The notes beneath the pieces are model-generated. The model did not search any database. It had not been told where the DNA came from and saw only the letters and a list, made by a program, of their open reading frames with translations. Positions 54,775 through 64,000 of a stretch of DNA of 64,000 nucleotides are shown piece after piece (within the stretch, counting starts at the first letter, position 1; the number at the start of each line of letters is the position of its first letter). Origin of the DNA: Bacteroidota bacterium (GTDB lineage: Bacteria > Bacteroidota > Bacteroidia > Chitinophagales > Saprospiraceae); assembly GCA_024642665.1 (NCBI GenBank), contig JAHEAR010000018.1:1242-65241 (forward strand), written 5' to 3'. The translations under genes and the position numbers were made by a program.

Positions 54775-56190
54775 ATGCGGTTATTTTTTTGTCTTTTTAT
54801 TTTTGTTTGTAGTTCGCTGACGCAGACATTTGCACAGAAGGTGGGGTATCATATTGAGGTGGATGTCAAAAACTTTGCAGGGGATACTTTAAAGTTTGGA
54901 TATTATTTTGGAAAATCCCAGTATCTGAAGGATACGGCCTTTATTAAAGACGGAAAGTTTTTATTTGAAGGAGAGGAGGCACTGTCCCCTGGTTTGTATC
55001 TGCTGGTTTTTCCACCGGACAATAATTTTGTTCACATCCTCATTTCCGAAGGGCAGCAAAATTTTTCCCTGAAATTCGATTTAGATGATATTATTGCTTC
55101 TGCCCAGTTTAAGGGGAGTACGGAGAATGATATTTACTATAAGTATCTGCGGGAGCTTGATATTCGAAGACCAAAGGCAGATGAGTTGAGAAAATCGATG
55201 GCTTCCGATACAGCCCATCAGGAAGTATACAAAGATAAACTTGCAGCGGTTGATCAGGAGGTCAAGCAAGTGCAAAAAGATGTCATTAAAAAGTATCCTA
55301 ACTCCTATACAGCTTTTATGATCAAGGCAAGTCAGGAAATTGAAACCCCTGATTTTAAAGAGATCGCTGATGATCTTCAACGCAAGCAAAAGCAGTATGA
55401 ATACTACAGGGCTCATTATTTTGACAACTTTGAATTAAATGATCCTAGAGCCATTCGGTCAGGATTAATGCAACAGAAAATCGATTTTTTCCTGCAAAAG
55501 CTTACGTATCAGTTGCCCGATAGTCAAAGTGTAGCGATGGATTACTTATTGAAAAGCATGGATAAAAACCCGGATGCATTTCAATATTACCTGGTTGAAT
55601 TTCTCAATGAATCTGCCCGCTCCAAGCGTATGGGGATGGATGCTGTGTATGTCTATCTGATCGATAACTATTACAAAAAAGGTCTGGCTACCTGGATGGA
55701 TGAGGAGCAATTAGATAAGTTGATTAAGCAGGCAGAAACCTTGCGCCCCCTTCTCATTGGCAAGACGGCACCTGATCTTGAATTGTATAAACAATCCGGT
55801 GAATCGGTAAAAATTTCTGACATCGATGCTGATTATACCGTGTTATTTTTCTGGGCTCCTGATTGCGGGCATTGCAAAAAAGCCATACCATCGATCATTG
55901 ATTTTTACAATACCTATAAAAATCGTGGTGTAGAGATACTTGCAATCTGCACGAAGACCGGTTCTGATATGGCTCCTTGTTGGGATGCCATTGAAGAACG
56001 TGGCATGGGAATTTGGATGAATGTAGCCGATCAGTATCTACAGAGCAGATACAAAATGATCTATGATGTAAAAACTACGCCGCAAATATATATTCTGGAT
56101 AAAGACAAAAAGATTATTGTCAAAAAGATTGCAGGTGAAGATCTGGCGCCGGTGATGGAAGATGTATTAAACCTTGGAAAAGAAAAATAG
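54775..56190 (+). CDS. TlpA/ResA-like thiol-disulphide protein
   Basis: A 471-residue exported protein (signal peptide 1-21). The N-terminal beta domain (about 22-120) resembles DUF4369, common in Bacteroidota thioredoxin proteins. A helical middle follows (about 120-320), then a C-terminal AhpC/TlpA domain (330-471). The redox motif is WAPDCGHCKKAIP and the cis-proline VKTTPQIYILD. It likely reduces disulphides in the periplasm. Single gene with its own TAnnTTTG promoter. Confidence 0.9.
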   Translation: MRLFFCLFIFVCSSLTQTFAQKVGYHIEVDVKNFAGDTLKFGYYFGKSQYLKDTAFIKDGKFLFEGEEALSPGLYLLVFPPDNNFVHILISEGQQNFSLKFDLDDIIASAQFKGSTENDIYYKYLRELDIRRPKADELRKSMASDTAHQEVYKDKLAAVDQEVKQVQKDVIKKYPNSYTAFMIKASQEIETPDFKEIADDLQRKQKQYEYYRAHYFDNFELNDPRAIRSGLMQQKIDFFLQKLTYQLPDSQSVAMDYLLKSMDKNPDAFQYYLVEFLNESARSKRMGMDAVYVYLIDNYYKKGLATWMDEEQLDKLIKQAETLRPLLIGKTAPDLELYKQSGESVKISDIDADYTVLFFWAPDCGHCKKAIPSIIDFYNTYKNRGVEILAICTKTGSDMAPCWDAIEERGMGIWMNVADQYLQSRYKMIYDVKTTPQIYILDKDKKIIVKKIAGEDLAPVMEDVLNLGKEK

Positions 56191-56204
56191 CCGGATGACC
56201 GGGA

Positions 56205-57071
56205 TTAAATAAAATCGCGTGCGTCGGTGGATTCAAGATATCGCTGAATAGCAGCCCATGCCGCCGAAAAGGAAAGCAGGAGACCGAGCGCAATAATAAA
56301 GACCATTCCTACTGCTGCCATGTCAAGATTCGTGGCAAACAGCGATTCTCCGGCAAGATTTCCAATCCATAGCAAAGTCAGGAGATAAGCGATTCCGGCA
56401 ACCAGAATTGAAAAGCTGCTCATTTTCAGGACTTCTCCGATAAAAGGCTTACGGATATATTTTCGCGTAGCACCGACCAATGTCATCGTGCGAATATGGT
56501 ATCGGTGTTGCATGATGTACATTCTGATTTGATGGTGTATCATGATCAGAATGAGTAACACCAGAATACCGGCTACCGCTCCCGTAATCAAAGAAAAGCT
56601 CCGCAATCGGCTGCGAATACTGCTGTACAAGTCCTCGGGATAGTAAAAGGCGCTTACGCCATCAAGCTGAACCAATTCATCATTTAATGCTCGGGCATAC
56701 GAAGTATCCACTTTGGCAGGATCCAGGGTGAATCTAAAGGAAGATTGAAACGGATTGGCCATCCCTTCCGGTAACGCCAAATCACCAAGTTCCTTTTGCA
56801 TCAGTTCCATGGCTTGTTCAGGAGAGACAAACCTTAGATTTTGAATGCCTTCAATTTGATTGAGTCTTCCTTCAAGTACATTTAACTGATCCTGCTTGAC
56901 ACCCTTATCACACTCCACAAGGAATTCAATATTTTCTTTAAATAAGTCTTCCCAACGATCTGAAAACCAAAAGCTACTGCATAACAATCCGCCCAGAAAC
57001 AGGAGCGCGGCAAGACTAGTGACGGTCAGCCAATAGTAGGGGGTATAGGCAAATGCAAATGTCCTCATCAA
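56205..57071 (-). CDS. ftsX: Cell division protein FtsX
   Basis: A 288-residue permease-like protein with four transmembrane helices (about 15-35, 165-185, 210-235, 255-275) and a large periplasmic loop between the first two. The FtsX core (TMTLVGATRKYIRKPFIGEVL) is present. FtsX with FtsE controls peptidoglycan hydrolases at the septum; ftsE is not next to it here. Minus strand, convergent with the TlpA-like gene. Confidence 0.9.
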   Translation of the reverse strand: MMRTFAFAYTPYYWLTVTSLAALLFLGGLLCSSFWFSDRWEDLFKENIEFLVECDKGVKQDQLNVLEGRLNQIEGIQNLRFVSPEQAMELMQKELGDLALPEGMANPFQSSFRFTLDPAKVDTSYARALNDELVQLDGVSAFYYPEDLYSSIRSRLRSFSLITGAVAGILVLLILIMIHHQIRMYIMQHRYHIRTMTLVGATRKYIRKPFIGEVLKMSSFSILVAGIAYLLTLLWIGNLAGESLFATNLDMAAVGMVFIIALGLLLSFSAAWAAIQRYLESTDARDFI

Positions 57072-57151
57072 GATGTAAAGTTAATAATATGAATGAAAAA
57101 TTTAATATGTTTTATTCGGGGATGTAAAGGACCTCGCTTGTCAGGATTTAT

Positions 57152-57159
57152 TAGTTTTG
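57152..57159 (+). promoter_or_regulatory. -7 promoter element (TAGTTTTG)
   Basis: Exact TAnnTTTG with the pdhB ATG 26 bases downstream. Confidence 0.6.
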
Positions 57160-57184
57160 TCGGCTCAACTTGTAAACCTAATTC

Positions 57185-58165
57185 ATGTCCAGACAAATCA
57201 CCTTAAGAGACGCCATAAATGAAGCGATGGTAGAGGAAATGCGCCTTGATGATTCCATTTTTATCATGGGAGAGGAGGTCGCAGAATATAACGGTGCCTA
57301 TAAGGTGAGTAAGGGGATGCTCGATGAGTTTGGGCCGAATCGTGTGATTGATACGCCTATTGCTGAATTGGGATTTGCCGGTATTGGGGTAGGGGCTGCG
57401 ATGAATGGCTTGAGGCCCATCATTGAGTTTATGACCTGGAACTTCGCCGTTCTTGCTTTTGATCAGATCGTAAACAATGCAGCAAAGACCCTTTCCCAAT
57501 CTTCCGGTGATTTCTCTTGTCCGATTGTTTTTCGCGGGCCAAGTGGTTCTGCAGGACAGTTAGCACAGCAACATAGTCAGACGTTCGAATCGTGGTTAGC
57601 CAATTGTCCTGGTTTAAAAGTGATCAGTTGTATTGATCCGGCAGACACCAAAGGTCTGATGAAAGCAGCCATTCGGGACAACGATCCGGTTTGCTTTATG
57701 GAAAGCGAGAGCTATTATGGTTTTAAAGGGGAGGTACCGGAAGGAGAGTATCTGGTACCCATAGGCAAAGCCGCGATTCGAAGAGAAGGGACGGATGTCA
57801 CCATTGTTTCCTTTAATAAAATGATGGAAGTGGTGAAAGCAGCGGCCATTGAATTAGAAAAGGAAGGCATTTCTGCTGAGGTCATCGATTTGCGAACCAT
57901 TCGACCAATGGATTATGAAACGATTATTAAATCAGTGCGCAAAACCAACAGAATAGTAGTAGTGGATGAATCCTGGCCGTTTGCAGGTATTTCTTCTGAA
58001 GTGACCTATGCGGTGCAGAAACATGCCTTTGACTATCTGGATGCTCCGGTGACAAGAGTCAATAGCGCAGATACATCATTGCCTTACGCAGCCGTATTCG
58101 TGGAAGAGTTTTTACCCAACCCTGCTAAAGTAATCGCAGCAGTGAAAGCTGTAATGTATCGCTAA
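57185..58165 (+). CDS. pdhB: Pyruvate dehydrogenase E1 component, beta subunit
   Basis: A 326-residue thiamine-diphosphate transketolase-like subunit. Family motifs MGEEVAEYNGAYKVSKG, TPIAELGFAGIGVGAAMNG (with the ThDP-activating Glu), FRGPSGSAGQLAQQHSQ and the C-terminal VDESWPFAGI are intact. It forms an alpha2beta2 E1 with a separately encoded alpha subunit, which is not in this window. Converts pyruvate and lipoyl-E2 to acetyl groups and CO2. Could serve another 2-oxoacid, but the sequence is closest to PdhB. Confidence 0.93.
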   Translation: MSRQITLRDAINEAMVEEMRLDDSIFIMGEEVAEYNGAYKVSKGMLDEFGPNRVIDTPIAELGFAGIGVGAAMNGLRPIIEFMTWNFAVLAFDQIVNNAAKTLSQSSGDFSCPIVFRGPSGSAGQLAQQHSQTFESWLANCPGLKVISCIDPADTKGLMKAAIRDNDPVCFMESESYYGFKGEVPEGEYLVPIGKAAIRREGTDVTIVSFNKMMEVVKAAAIELEKEGISAEVIDLRTIRPMDYETIIKSVRKTNRIVVVDESWPFAGISSEVTYAVQKHAFDYLDAPVTRVNSADTSLPYAAVFVEEFLPNPAKVIAAVKAVMYR

Positions 58166-58185
58166 ACAATAAGGAGGGTTGAACC

Positions 58186-59283
58186 TTAAACGTTGAATCG
58201 GAAATGCATCACATCGCCATCCTGAACAACGTATTCTTTGCCTTCCACCCCTAGTTTTCCGGCTTCTTTAACAGCTGCTTCTGAACCGTACTGGATAAAA
58301 TCTTTGTATCGGATGACTTCAGCTCGGATAAATCCTTTTTCAAAATCTGTATGAATGACACCTGCAGCCTGCGGTGCTTTACTTCCTTTATGTACGGTCC
58401 AGGCTCGTACCTCTTTTTCTCCTGCAGTAAAGTAGGTGATCAGTTCAAGCAAACTGTAAGCCGCAAAAATAACTCGATTGACACCTGGTTCTTCAAGGCC
58501 AAGATCAGTGACAAACTCCATTCGCTCTTCCATGGTATCCAGCGCTGCAATATCCGATTCGATGGCTGCGCTGATGCAGAGTAATCCTGCGCCTTCATCG
58601 GCTACAGCGGCCTGCAATTTAGCAGAGTAGGCATTCCCGTTGACGGACGAAGCTTCGTCAACATTACAGACATAAAGTACTGGTTTGGCCGTGAGCAGCA
58701 TCATCTCCCGCATGACCTGAATATGTGCTTCTGGAACCTCAAAACTTCTGGCTGGTTTCCCGGAAAGAAGATGTGCATGAAGATCTTTCAACCAGGTCAG
58801 GACTTCGACCTCTTCTTTTTTACCTGTTTTAGCCGCTTTGGCAGCACGATCAATTCTTTTTTCAACAGACTCAAGATCTTTAAGTCCCAATTCAATATCA
58901 ATAATTTCTTTATCGCGAACGGGATCGATTGCGCCATCCACGTGGACGACATTGTCATCATCAAAACATCTTACGACGTGCAGGATAGCATCTACTTCCC
59001 TGATGTTGGCAAGAAACTGATTGCCTAATCCTTCGCCTTTGGAAGCGCCTTTGATCAGACCGGCGATATCAACGATGTCTACCGTAGTGGGAAGCGTCCT
59101 TTGCGGATTAACTAATCGGGCCAATTCATCCAATCGGGTATCCGGTACGGTGATCACCCCTATATTAGGTTCTTTCGTGGCAAAAGGATAATTGGCCGCC
59201 AGGGCTCCGGCGGAGGTAAGTGCATTAAACAAAGTTGATTTTCCTACGTTAGGTAATCCAACAATTCCACATTTCAATCCCAT
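58186..59283 (-). CDS. ychF: Redox-regulated ATPase YchF (OLA1 family)
   Basis: A 365-residue Obg-family P-loop protein. G1 GLPNVGKSTLFNAL (7-20), G3 DIAGLIKGAS and the YchF-specific NVDE in the G4 place (NxxE specificity for ATP rather than GTP) are seen. A coiled-coil insert and the C-terminal TGS domain (FTAGEKEVRAWTVHKGSKAPQAAG) complete it. It binds ribosomes and acts in stress translation. Own promoter at 59325-59332. Confidence 0.96.
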   Translation of the reverse strand: MGLKCGIVGLPNVGKSTLFNALTSAGALAANYPFATKEPNIGVITVPDTRLDELARLVNPQRTLPTTVDIVDIAGLIKGASKGEGLGNQFLANIREVDAILHVVRCFDDDNVVHVDGAIDPVRDKEIIDIELGLKDLESVEKRIDRAAKAAKTGKKEEVEVLTWLKDLHAHLLSGKPARSFEVPEAHIQVMREMMLLTAKPVLYVCNVDEASSVNGNAYSAKLQAAVADEGAGLLCISAAIESDIAALDTMEERMEFVTDLGLEEPGVNRVIFAAYSLLELITYFTAGEKEVRAWTVHKGSKAPQAAGVIHTDFEKGFIRAEVIRYKDFIQYGSEAAVKEAGKLGVEGKEYVVQDGDVMHFRFNV

Positions 59284-59324
59284 ATAATTGTATGATTCGT
59301 TATGAACGGATTAATTTAAGGGCG

Positions 59325-59332
59325 CAAAGATA
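59325..59332 (-). promoter_or_regulatory. -7 promoter element of ychF (TATCTTTG + CGCCC)
   Basis: Exact TAnnTTTG on the minus strand, about 42 bases before the start codon, followed by CGCCC as at other sites here. Confidence 0.65.
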
Positions 59333-59364
59333 CTATTATCCGACTCCCTGATCAGCCTATTCTT

Positions 59365-59946
59365 ATGAATTACTTAGCTCATGCACTGCTTTCACCTGAA
59401 GATCCAATTGTTTTGATGGGCAATCTTTGGGGAGATCTGTTGAAGCCCAGGGATTATTCGGATTTATCACCAAAGCTGCTGACAGGAATTTCAAGGCATA
59501 AGGCCATTGACCTGTTTACCGACCAGCATCCGGCAGTAGATACGATGGTGCGCTTGCTGAGACCATCACAAGGAAAATATACGCCTGTAGTTGCAGATGT
59601 GTTGATGGATTTTATTTTGTCCAAACGATGGCATCAATATCGCGATGAGCCCATCGAAAATTTCTGTCTCACAATTTATCATACTGTTTACGAAAATCTT
59701 GAATTGATTCCTGAAAGATTGCATCCAAGAATCAATCGTATGCTGAGCCATCATTGGCTGGAATCCTGTAAAAGTAAAGATCGAATGGAACAGACCTTGC
59801 TTATGTTAAGTAAGCGGGTTTCGTTTGAAAATAATATTCCAAATGCCATGGAGCCTTATGAGCGTCATGAGGAAGAGATGGACAGATTGTTTGTTGCTTT
59901 TTTTGAAGATATACAGAAACACATCACCCTTCAAAATGAAGACTGA
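59365..59946 (+). CDS. acpH: ACP phosphodiesterase-like protein
   Basis: A 193-residue HD-domain-like protein of the AcpH (DUF479) family, which removes phosphopantetheine from acyl carrier protein. N-terminal NYLAHALLSPEDP, GNLWGDLLKP and HKAIDLFTDQHP carry the family's His/Asp metal residues. Length is normal. Its last 23 bases overlap the end of the convergent porT gene. Confidence 0.85.
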   Translation: MNYLAHALLSPEDPIVLMGNLWGDLLKPRDYSDLSPKLLTGISRHKAIDLFTDQHPAVDTMVRLLRPSQGKYTPVVADVLMDFILSKRWHQYRDEPIENFCLTIYHTVYENLELIPERLHPRINRMLSHHWLESCKSKDRMEQTLLMLSKRVSFENNIPNAMEPYERHEEEMDRLFVAFFEDIQKHITLQNED

Positions 59947-60643
59947 TTGTAAACGTTCGGGACAATAATTTTTCTACCAGATGGGTGGTCGTTTGTTTCC
60001 CGTTATAGATTAGAATATTCCCAAAGCCCTGAGAGTATTTGATCTCAGGAGAAAAAATGAAGAAGGGGAAGAAAAACTGAAATCCCCCACCAACTTCTAT
60101 TGAAAAGTCATGTGGGGATATGAGGATCAGACGACTGGCTTGTTCTTTTCGAATACGGGCATTTGTGGCCACATCATAAGAATATTTAACGCCACCCATG
60201 ACATAGACACGCATATCATGGAACGGGTCTGATTTAAATCTTATTTGAAATGGGATCTGGACCAGCACACTTTCAATATCCTTTATTTGTGTGCGCGTGC
60301 TGTTGACTTCAAGCGTTTCAAATTTTCGATTTACAAATGAGAAGCCGGGGAGAAACCGAAAATCAAAATTATCCCCAAGTTTCATGTTCGCCAACATTGA
60401 AACATTTAAGCCTGATCCTGCGATTCCCTGGAGGATATTAAAGCTATCGTTAAGAATAAAGTCTTTGGATTGAGCAATTTGAAAATTAGAACGATTATAA
60501 CCAAATGTCAGCCCGAAGTAATAGGCTTTACTTTGGAACGCCCTGTAATTGTTGTTACCCTTACTGTATTGTGCCGAACCTGCCAGAGGCATGAGGAACA
60601 ACCCAATGAGAATGATTATTTGAATGCTATATAAATGGCGCAT
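59924..60643 (-). CDS. porT: Type IX secretion system outer-membrane protein PorT
   Basis: A 239-residue outer-membrane barrel (signal peptide 1-24). The pattern FQSKAYYFGLTFGYNRSNF, LGDNFDFRFLPGFSFV and FFIFSPEIKYSQGFGNIL matches PorT, an essential T9SS component. It fits the three T9SS substrates in this window. It lies directly downstream of menG/ubiE with a 28-bp overlap, an order common in Bacteroidota. Ends convergent with acpH. Confidence 0.9.
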   Translation of the reverse strand: MRHLYSIQIIILIGLFLMPLAGSAQYSKGNNNYRAFQSKAYYFGLTFGYNRSNFQIAQSKDFILNDSFNILQGIAGSGLNVSMLANMKLGDNFDFRFLPGFSFVNRKFETLEVNSTRTQIKDIESVLVQIPFQIRFKSDPFHDMRVYVMGGVKYSYDVATNARIRKEQASRLILISPHDFSIEVGGGFQFFFPFFIFSPEIKYSQGFGNILIYNGKQTTTHLVEKLLSRTFTISLHFEG

Positions 60644-61350
60644 ATGCCTAATGATAGGGGGGTGAATGTTGGACGCTGGAAACCAGCATTGGTTAGTTCT
60701 TGATTAAAGGCTTCAAAATCCGGAAATACCTGGACGGATTCATATAAGTATTTATAGGCTCTTCCATCTCCGGAGGTCCATGCCCCTATTAACGGAAGAA
60801 TGTGTTTAAAATATATGTCAAAAAGCTGTCTGAATGGAAAAATTCTTGGTTTTGTAAACTCCAGAACGACAATTGGGGCTCCGGGTTGCAAAACGCGGTG
60901 CATTTCCTTCAGCCCTTTGTTTAAATCGCCAAAATTGCGCACCCCAAAAGTAACCGTCGCTGCATTGAATGAATTGTCGGGAAACGGCAGGTTTTCTGCA
61001 TCGCCTTTTAGGAACTCAATCGTAGTATTGGCGGTAGGTTTAAAGGATTGATTGCGCTTTTGCGCTACTTCCAGCATTCCAGCTGACAGATCTATGCCGG
61101 TAATGGATTCCGGAGAGAGGATTTCGGAAGCCATAAAGGCCATATCACCGGTGCCTGTAGCAACATCTAAGAGTTTTGCCGGTCTGAAAGGCAGGAGTAA
61201 TCTTAACGCTCGTTTTCGCCAGCGTCTGTCAATCCCAAGAGATAGTATTTTATTTAATACATCATACTTACCGGAAATCCGGTCAAACATGAGTTCAACC
61301 TCCTGTTTTTTATCCTTATCGGCTGTTTTATATGGCTTGATCGTTGACAA
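60616..61350 (-). CDS. menG: Demethylmenaquinone methyltransferase (probable TTG start)
   Basis: About 244 residues; the menaquinone-biosynthesis methyltransferase (UbiE/MenG) using SAM. Motif I LLDVATGTGDMAF, VTFGVRNF and the C-terminal LSLGICAIYIAFK are clear. The frame is open to ATG 61449, but those 33 residues do not resemble the family, while homologues begin near IKPYK. The TTG at 61350 fits best, and the -7 element TATTTTTG (61364-61357) lies only six bases upstream, so the mRNA would be leaderless or nearly so. The next ATG (61290) would cut conserved sequence. Confidence 0.88.
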   Translation of the reverse strand: MSTIKPYKTADKDKKQEVELMFDRISGKYDVLNKILSLGIDRRWRKRALRLLLPFRPAKLLDVATGTGDMAFMASEILSPESITGIDLSAGMLEVAQKRNQSFKPTANTTIEFLKGDAENLPFPDNSFNAATVTFGVRNFGDLNKGLKEMHRVLQPGAPIVVLEFTKPRIFPFRQLFDIYFKHILPLIGAWTSGDGRAYKYLYESVQVFPDFEAFNQELTNAGFQRPTFTPLSLGICAIYIAFK

Positions 61351-61356
61351 TGGGCG

Positions 61357-61364
61357 CAAAAATA
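61357..61364 (-). promoter_or_regulatory. -7 promoter element of menG (TATTTTTG + CGCCC)
   Basis: Exact TAnnTTTG ending six bases before the proposed TTG start; it lies inside the longer ATG-initiated frame and so argues against that start. Confidence 0.6.
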
Positions 61365-61605
61365 AGTATAAACTAAGGTTTGCATTTATTTCATTCGATG
61401 ATGGAGACCATTCGACCCACTCCTCCAAATATATAGTGTTGATAAACAATTGATTGTGTATAATGAAAAGGTTATATTTATTTTTTTCTCATAAATCTCA
61501 CTTTTTACTCAAAAAGTAGTGAATTAGAGGGTGTTTTCCTGCCCAAAAAAGGGGATAAATGCGTATCATTGCACCATTCAATTTGAATTCATTTCATAAT
61601 TATAT

Positions 61606-64000
61606 ATGTCTGATAATCTAAGAGTTATACCAATAAATATCGAAGAAGAGTTAAAGTCGGCGTATATCGACTATTCGATGTCGGTGATTGTCTCCAGAGC
61701 CCTTCCTGATGTACGTGACGGACTCAAACCCGTACACCGTCGGGTTTTATACGGTATGCATGAATTGGGACTTGGCCACAATAAGACTTATAAGAAGTCT
61801 GCCAGAATTGTTGGAGAGGTACTGGGAAAGTATCATCCACATGGTGATACGGCAGTTTATGACTCCATGGTTCGAATGGCACAGGACTGGTCATTGCGAT
61901 ATCCGCTGGTCAATCCTCAGGGGAACTTTGGTAGTATGGACGGTGATAGTCCCGCTGCTATGCGATATACGGAAGCTAAGCTTCAGCGTATTTCAGATGA
62001 ACTACTTGATGATATTGAAAAGGATACAGTAGATTTTCGATTGAATTTTGATGATTCACTCGAAGAACCTACGGTTTTACCGGCAAAGATTCCAACGCTT
62101 TTAATCAATGGAACGAGTGGTATTGCCGTGGGAATGGCTACCAATATGCTTCCTCACAATCTTACAGAAGTAGCGGATGGTATTATTGCTGCTATTGATA
62201 ATCCGGATATTACGATACCTGAGTTAATGCAATACATTAAGGCTCCTGATTTCCCGACCGGTGGAATTATATATGGAGTGGATGGTATAAAAGAAGCGTA
62301 CGAAACCGGCAGAGGGCGCGTAGTGCTCAGGGGAGTAGCCGAAATTCAGGAAGGTCCGCATGGCAATGATGTCATTATCATTAAGGAAATTCCCTATCAG
62401 GTCAATAAAGCCAATTTGGTCAAAGCCATTGATGACTTAAGATCCGATGAAAAGATCAAAGGCATTTCTCACGTGCAGGATGAATCAAGCAGAGAAGGTA
62501 TTCGAATTGTGGTGGAATTGAAGCGGGATGCCATCGCCAATGTGGTGTTGAGCCAGCTTTATAAGTATTCACAGTTGCAAACTTCTTTTGGGATCAACAG
62601 CATAGCCCTGGTCCATGGCAGACCCCAAATGCTAACCCTTCGACAAATCATCGATGAGTTTATCACTTTCCGTCTGGAGGTGATCGTTCGTCGGACTAAT
62701 TTCCTGCTTAAAAAAGCGGAAGACAGAGCGCATATCCTCGAAGGATTGCTGATCGCGCTTGACCACCTGGATGAAGTGATCAAATTGATCCGGGATTCTA
62801 AAACAGTGGAGGAAGCGCATAGTGAATTGGTTGCCAGATTTCAATTGTCCGATCTGCAAACAAAGGCGATTCTTGAAATGAGACTCTCACGTCTTGTCGG
62901 ACTTGAGCGTTTAAAAATTCAGGAAGAATATGATGCGCTTTTAATTACGATTGCGGATTTGAAAGATATTTTGGCCAATGAACCCAGAAGACGTGGGATC
63001 ATTCAAACAGAACTGACTGAGATAAAGGAGAAATACGGTGATGATCGTCGTACAGAAATTACTTATGCGGATGGTGAGATCAGTATCGAGGATCTCATTC
63101 CTAATGAGGAAATGGTGGTGACTATTTCACATCTTGGTTATGTCAAGCGCACGAACATCACAGAATACAGAACACAGTCCCGAGGGGGGCGTGGATCACA
63201 AAGCAGCAAAACGCGGGATGCGGATTTCATAGAGCATTTGTTTATTGCCAATGCACATAATCACTTATTCCTTTTAAGTGAGCAAGGGATCTTCTATAAA
63301 ATCAGGGTTTATGAGATTCCGGAAGCTTCGAAAACATCGCAGGGCAGAGTGATTCAAAACCTGATTGAATTACCGAAAGAAGATAAAATTAAAGCCTATA
63401 TTATCATTAAGGATATTGATGATAAGGATTTTACCAATAGCCACTACATTTTATTCTGCACGAAGAAGGGAACAGTCAAAAAGACGCTGGTCGAAGAATA
63501 TGCACGATCCAATATCAGTAAGATCAGAGCGATTACGATCAATGAAGGGGATATGCTCATTGATGCCCGCCTGACGGATGGACGTAGTGAAGTCGTGCTG
63601 GCCAATAAAAGTGGTTATGCCGTTCGATTCAATGAAGACCAGGTACGTAGTATGGGGAGAACAGCGGCCGGGGTGCGTGGAATGACCTTGCAGGATGAGA
63701 AAGATGAAGTGATCGGGATGCTCACTTTTTATGAAGATGATAATAATTCAACACTACTGGTCATCTCTGAAAATGGGTATGGAAAGCGTTCGGAACTTGA
63801 AGAATACCGAAAGACAAAAAGAGGTGCAAAGGGCGTTGGTACGTTGAAAGTAACAGACAAAACAGGCCAGTTACTATCCATAAAATCAGTAGAAGATACT
63901 GATGATCTGATGATCATCAATATTTCCGGAGTCACTATCCGAATGGCAGTTAATGAAATCCGTGTTATGGGAAGAAAGACACAAGGGGTGAAGCTTATTA
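61606..64000 (+). CDS. gyrA: DNA gyrase subunit A (3' end outside window)
   Basis: Open frame of 798 codons from ATG 61606, cut by the right edge. The 5Y-CAP core is complete: [10 protein letters not shown], the quinolone region [11 protein letters not shown] and the catalytic Tyr in [10 protein letters not shown]. The tower/coiled-coil region and six-bladed C-terminal domain follow. The GyrA box appears as QSRGGRG (near codon 525), which separates it from ParC. With GyrB it introduces negative supercoils. Thr at the usual Ser83 place is a natural variant in many bacteria, so resistance is not implied. Confidence 0.96.
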   Translation, partial: MSDNLRVIPINIEEELKSAYIDYSMSVIVSRALPDVRDGLKPVHRRVLYGMHELGLGHNKTYKKSARIVGEVLGKYHPHGDTAVYDSMVRMAQDWSLRYPLVNPQGNFGSMDGDSPAAMRYTEAKLQRISDELLDDIEKDTVDFRLNFDDSLEEPTVLPAKIPTLLINGTSGIAVGMATNMLPHNLTEVADGIIAAIDNPDITIPELMQYIKAPDFPTGGIIYGVDGIKEAYETGRGRVVLRGVAEIQEGPHGNDVIIIKEIPYQVNKANLVKAIDDLRSDEKIKGISHVQDESSREGIRIVVELKRDAIANVVLSQLYKYSQLQTSFGINSIALVHGRPQMLTLRQIIDEFITFRLEVIVRRTNFLLKKAEDRAHILEGLLIALDHLDEVIKLIRDSKTVEEAHSELVARFQLSDLQTKAILEMRLSRLVGLERLKIQEEYDALLITIADLKDILANEPRRRGIIQTELTEIKEKYGDDRRTEITYADGEISIEDLIPNEEMVVTISHLGYVKRTNITEYRTQSRGGRGSQSSKTRDADFIEHLFIANAHNHLFLLSEQGIFYKIRVYEIPEASKTSQGRVIQNLIELPKEDKIKAYIIIKDIDDKDFTNSHYILFCTKKGTVKKTLVEEYARSNISKIRAITINEGDMLIDARLTDGRSEVVLANKSGYAVRFNEDQVRSMGRTAAGVRGMTLQDEKDEVIGMLTFYEDDNNSTLLVISENGYGKRSELEEYRKTKRGAKGVGTLKVTDKTGQLLSIKSVEDTDDLMIINISGVTIRMAVNEIRVMGRKTQGVKLI

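Noticed and set aside
61606-64000. Quinolone-resistance change in gyrA
   Set aside because: Thr at the Ser83-equivalent position is a normal residue in many bacteria; sequence alone does not show resistance.

Overview
The window looks like a chromosomal segment of a Bacteroidota bacterium, most likely of the Saprospiria (Saprospiraceae-like) branch. Three large secreted proteins end in type IX secretion (T9SS) C-terminal sorting domains and a porT gene is present. Many genes are preceded by the Bacteroidota -7 element TAnnTTTG, often followed by GCGCC. Start codons almost never have a Shine-Dalgarno sequence. Several families are typical of the phylum (START-like, DUF4252, sigma/FecR pairs, SPOR, GEVED). 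The Bacteroidota placement is firm; the class is an inference.

Layout. 1-5.7 kb: the start of a pentahaem cytochrome c gene (cut by the window edge), a two-domain universal stress protein, an M28 lipoprotein peptidase, folC and a periplasmic thioredoxin-like protein. 5.7-10.2 kb: a decayed IS200/Y1-type transposase full of small repeats, a T9SS-secreted BNR-repeat protein, an unrecognised two-gene operon and tRNA-His. 10.2-18.9 kb: a lipoprotein, an ECF sigma/FecR pair, a ferredoxin-NADP reductase, a START-like protein, the primary sigma factor and a second ECF sigma/anti-sigma/DUF4252 operon. Four repeat-rich intergenic islands lie in and around this part. 18.8-23 kb: a dynamin-like GTPase overlapping a WbqC gene, a glycosyltransferase and ndk. 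23.2-29.7 kb: an apparent operon of lipoprotein, third ECF sigma, inner-membrane/beta-barrel fusion protein and a T9SS adhesin-like protein. 29.8-38.5 kb: housekeeping genes (nrnA, FKBP, prfB with a programmed frameshift, cutA, pfkA, a GlcNAc-kinase-like gene, lemA-DUF2207, hbd). 38.6-47.7 kb: a T9SS subtilisin, a SPOR protein, an orphan fused ABC ATPase, fmt, SCP2-like, YjbR and a DAO-type oxidoreductase. 47.8-64 kb: a giant alpha-2-macroglobulin lipoprotein, DUF697/SHOCT, a TlpA-like protein, ftsX, pdhB, ychF, acpH, porT, menG/ubiE and the start of gyrA.

How the parts connect. The envelope theme is strong: T9SS substrates with PorT, several lipoproteins, A2M with peptidases, and three separate sigma/anti-sigma modules plus the primary sigma factor within about 14 kb. 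No CRISPR, prophage, intact IS or known defence operon is visible. The least explained material is non-coding. A 245-bp bipartite double-hairpin repeat has two full copies and one partial copy. A 66-bp inverted-arm repeat has three copies. CATGGGGC-type tandem tracts are also present. The islands at about 11 kb and 16 kb carry these elements as mirror images on either side of five genes.
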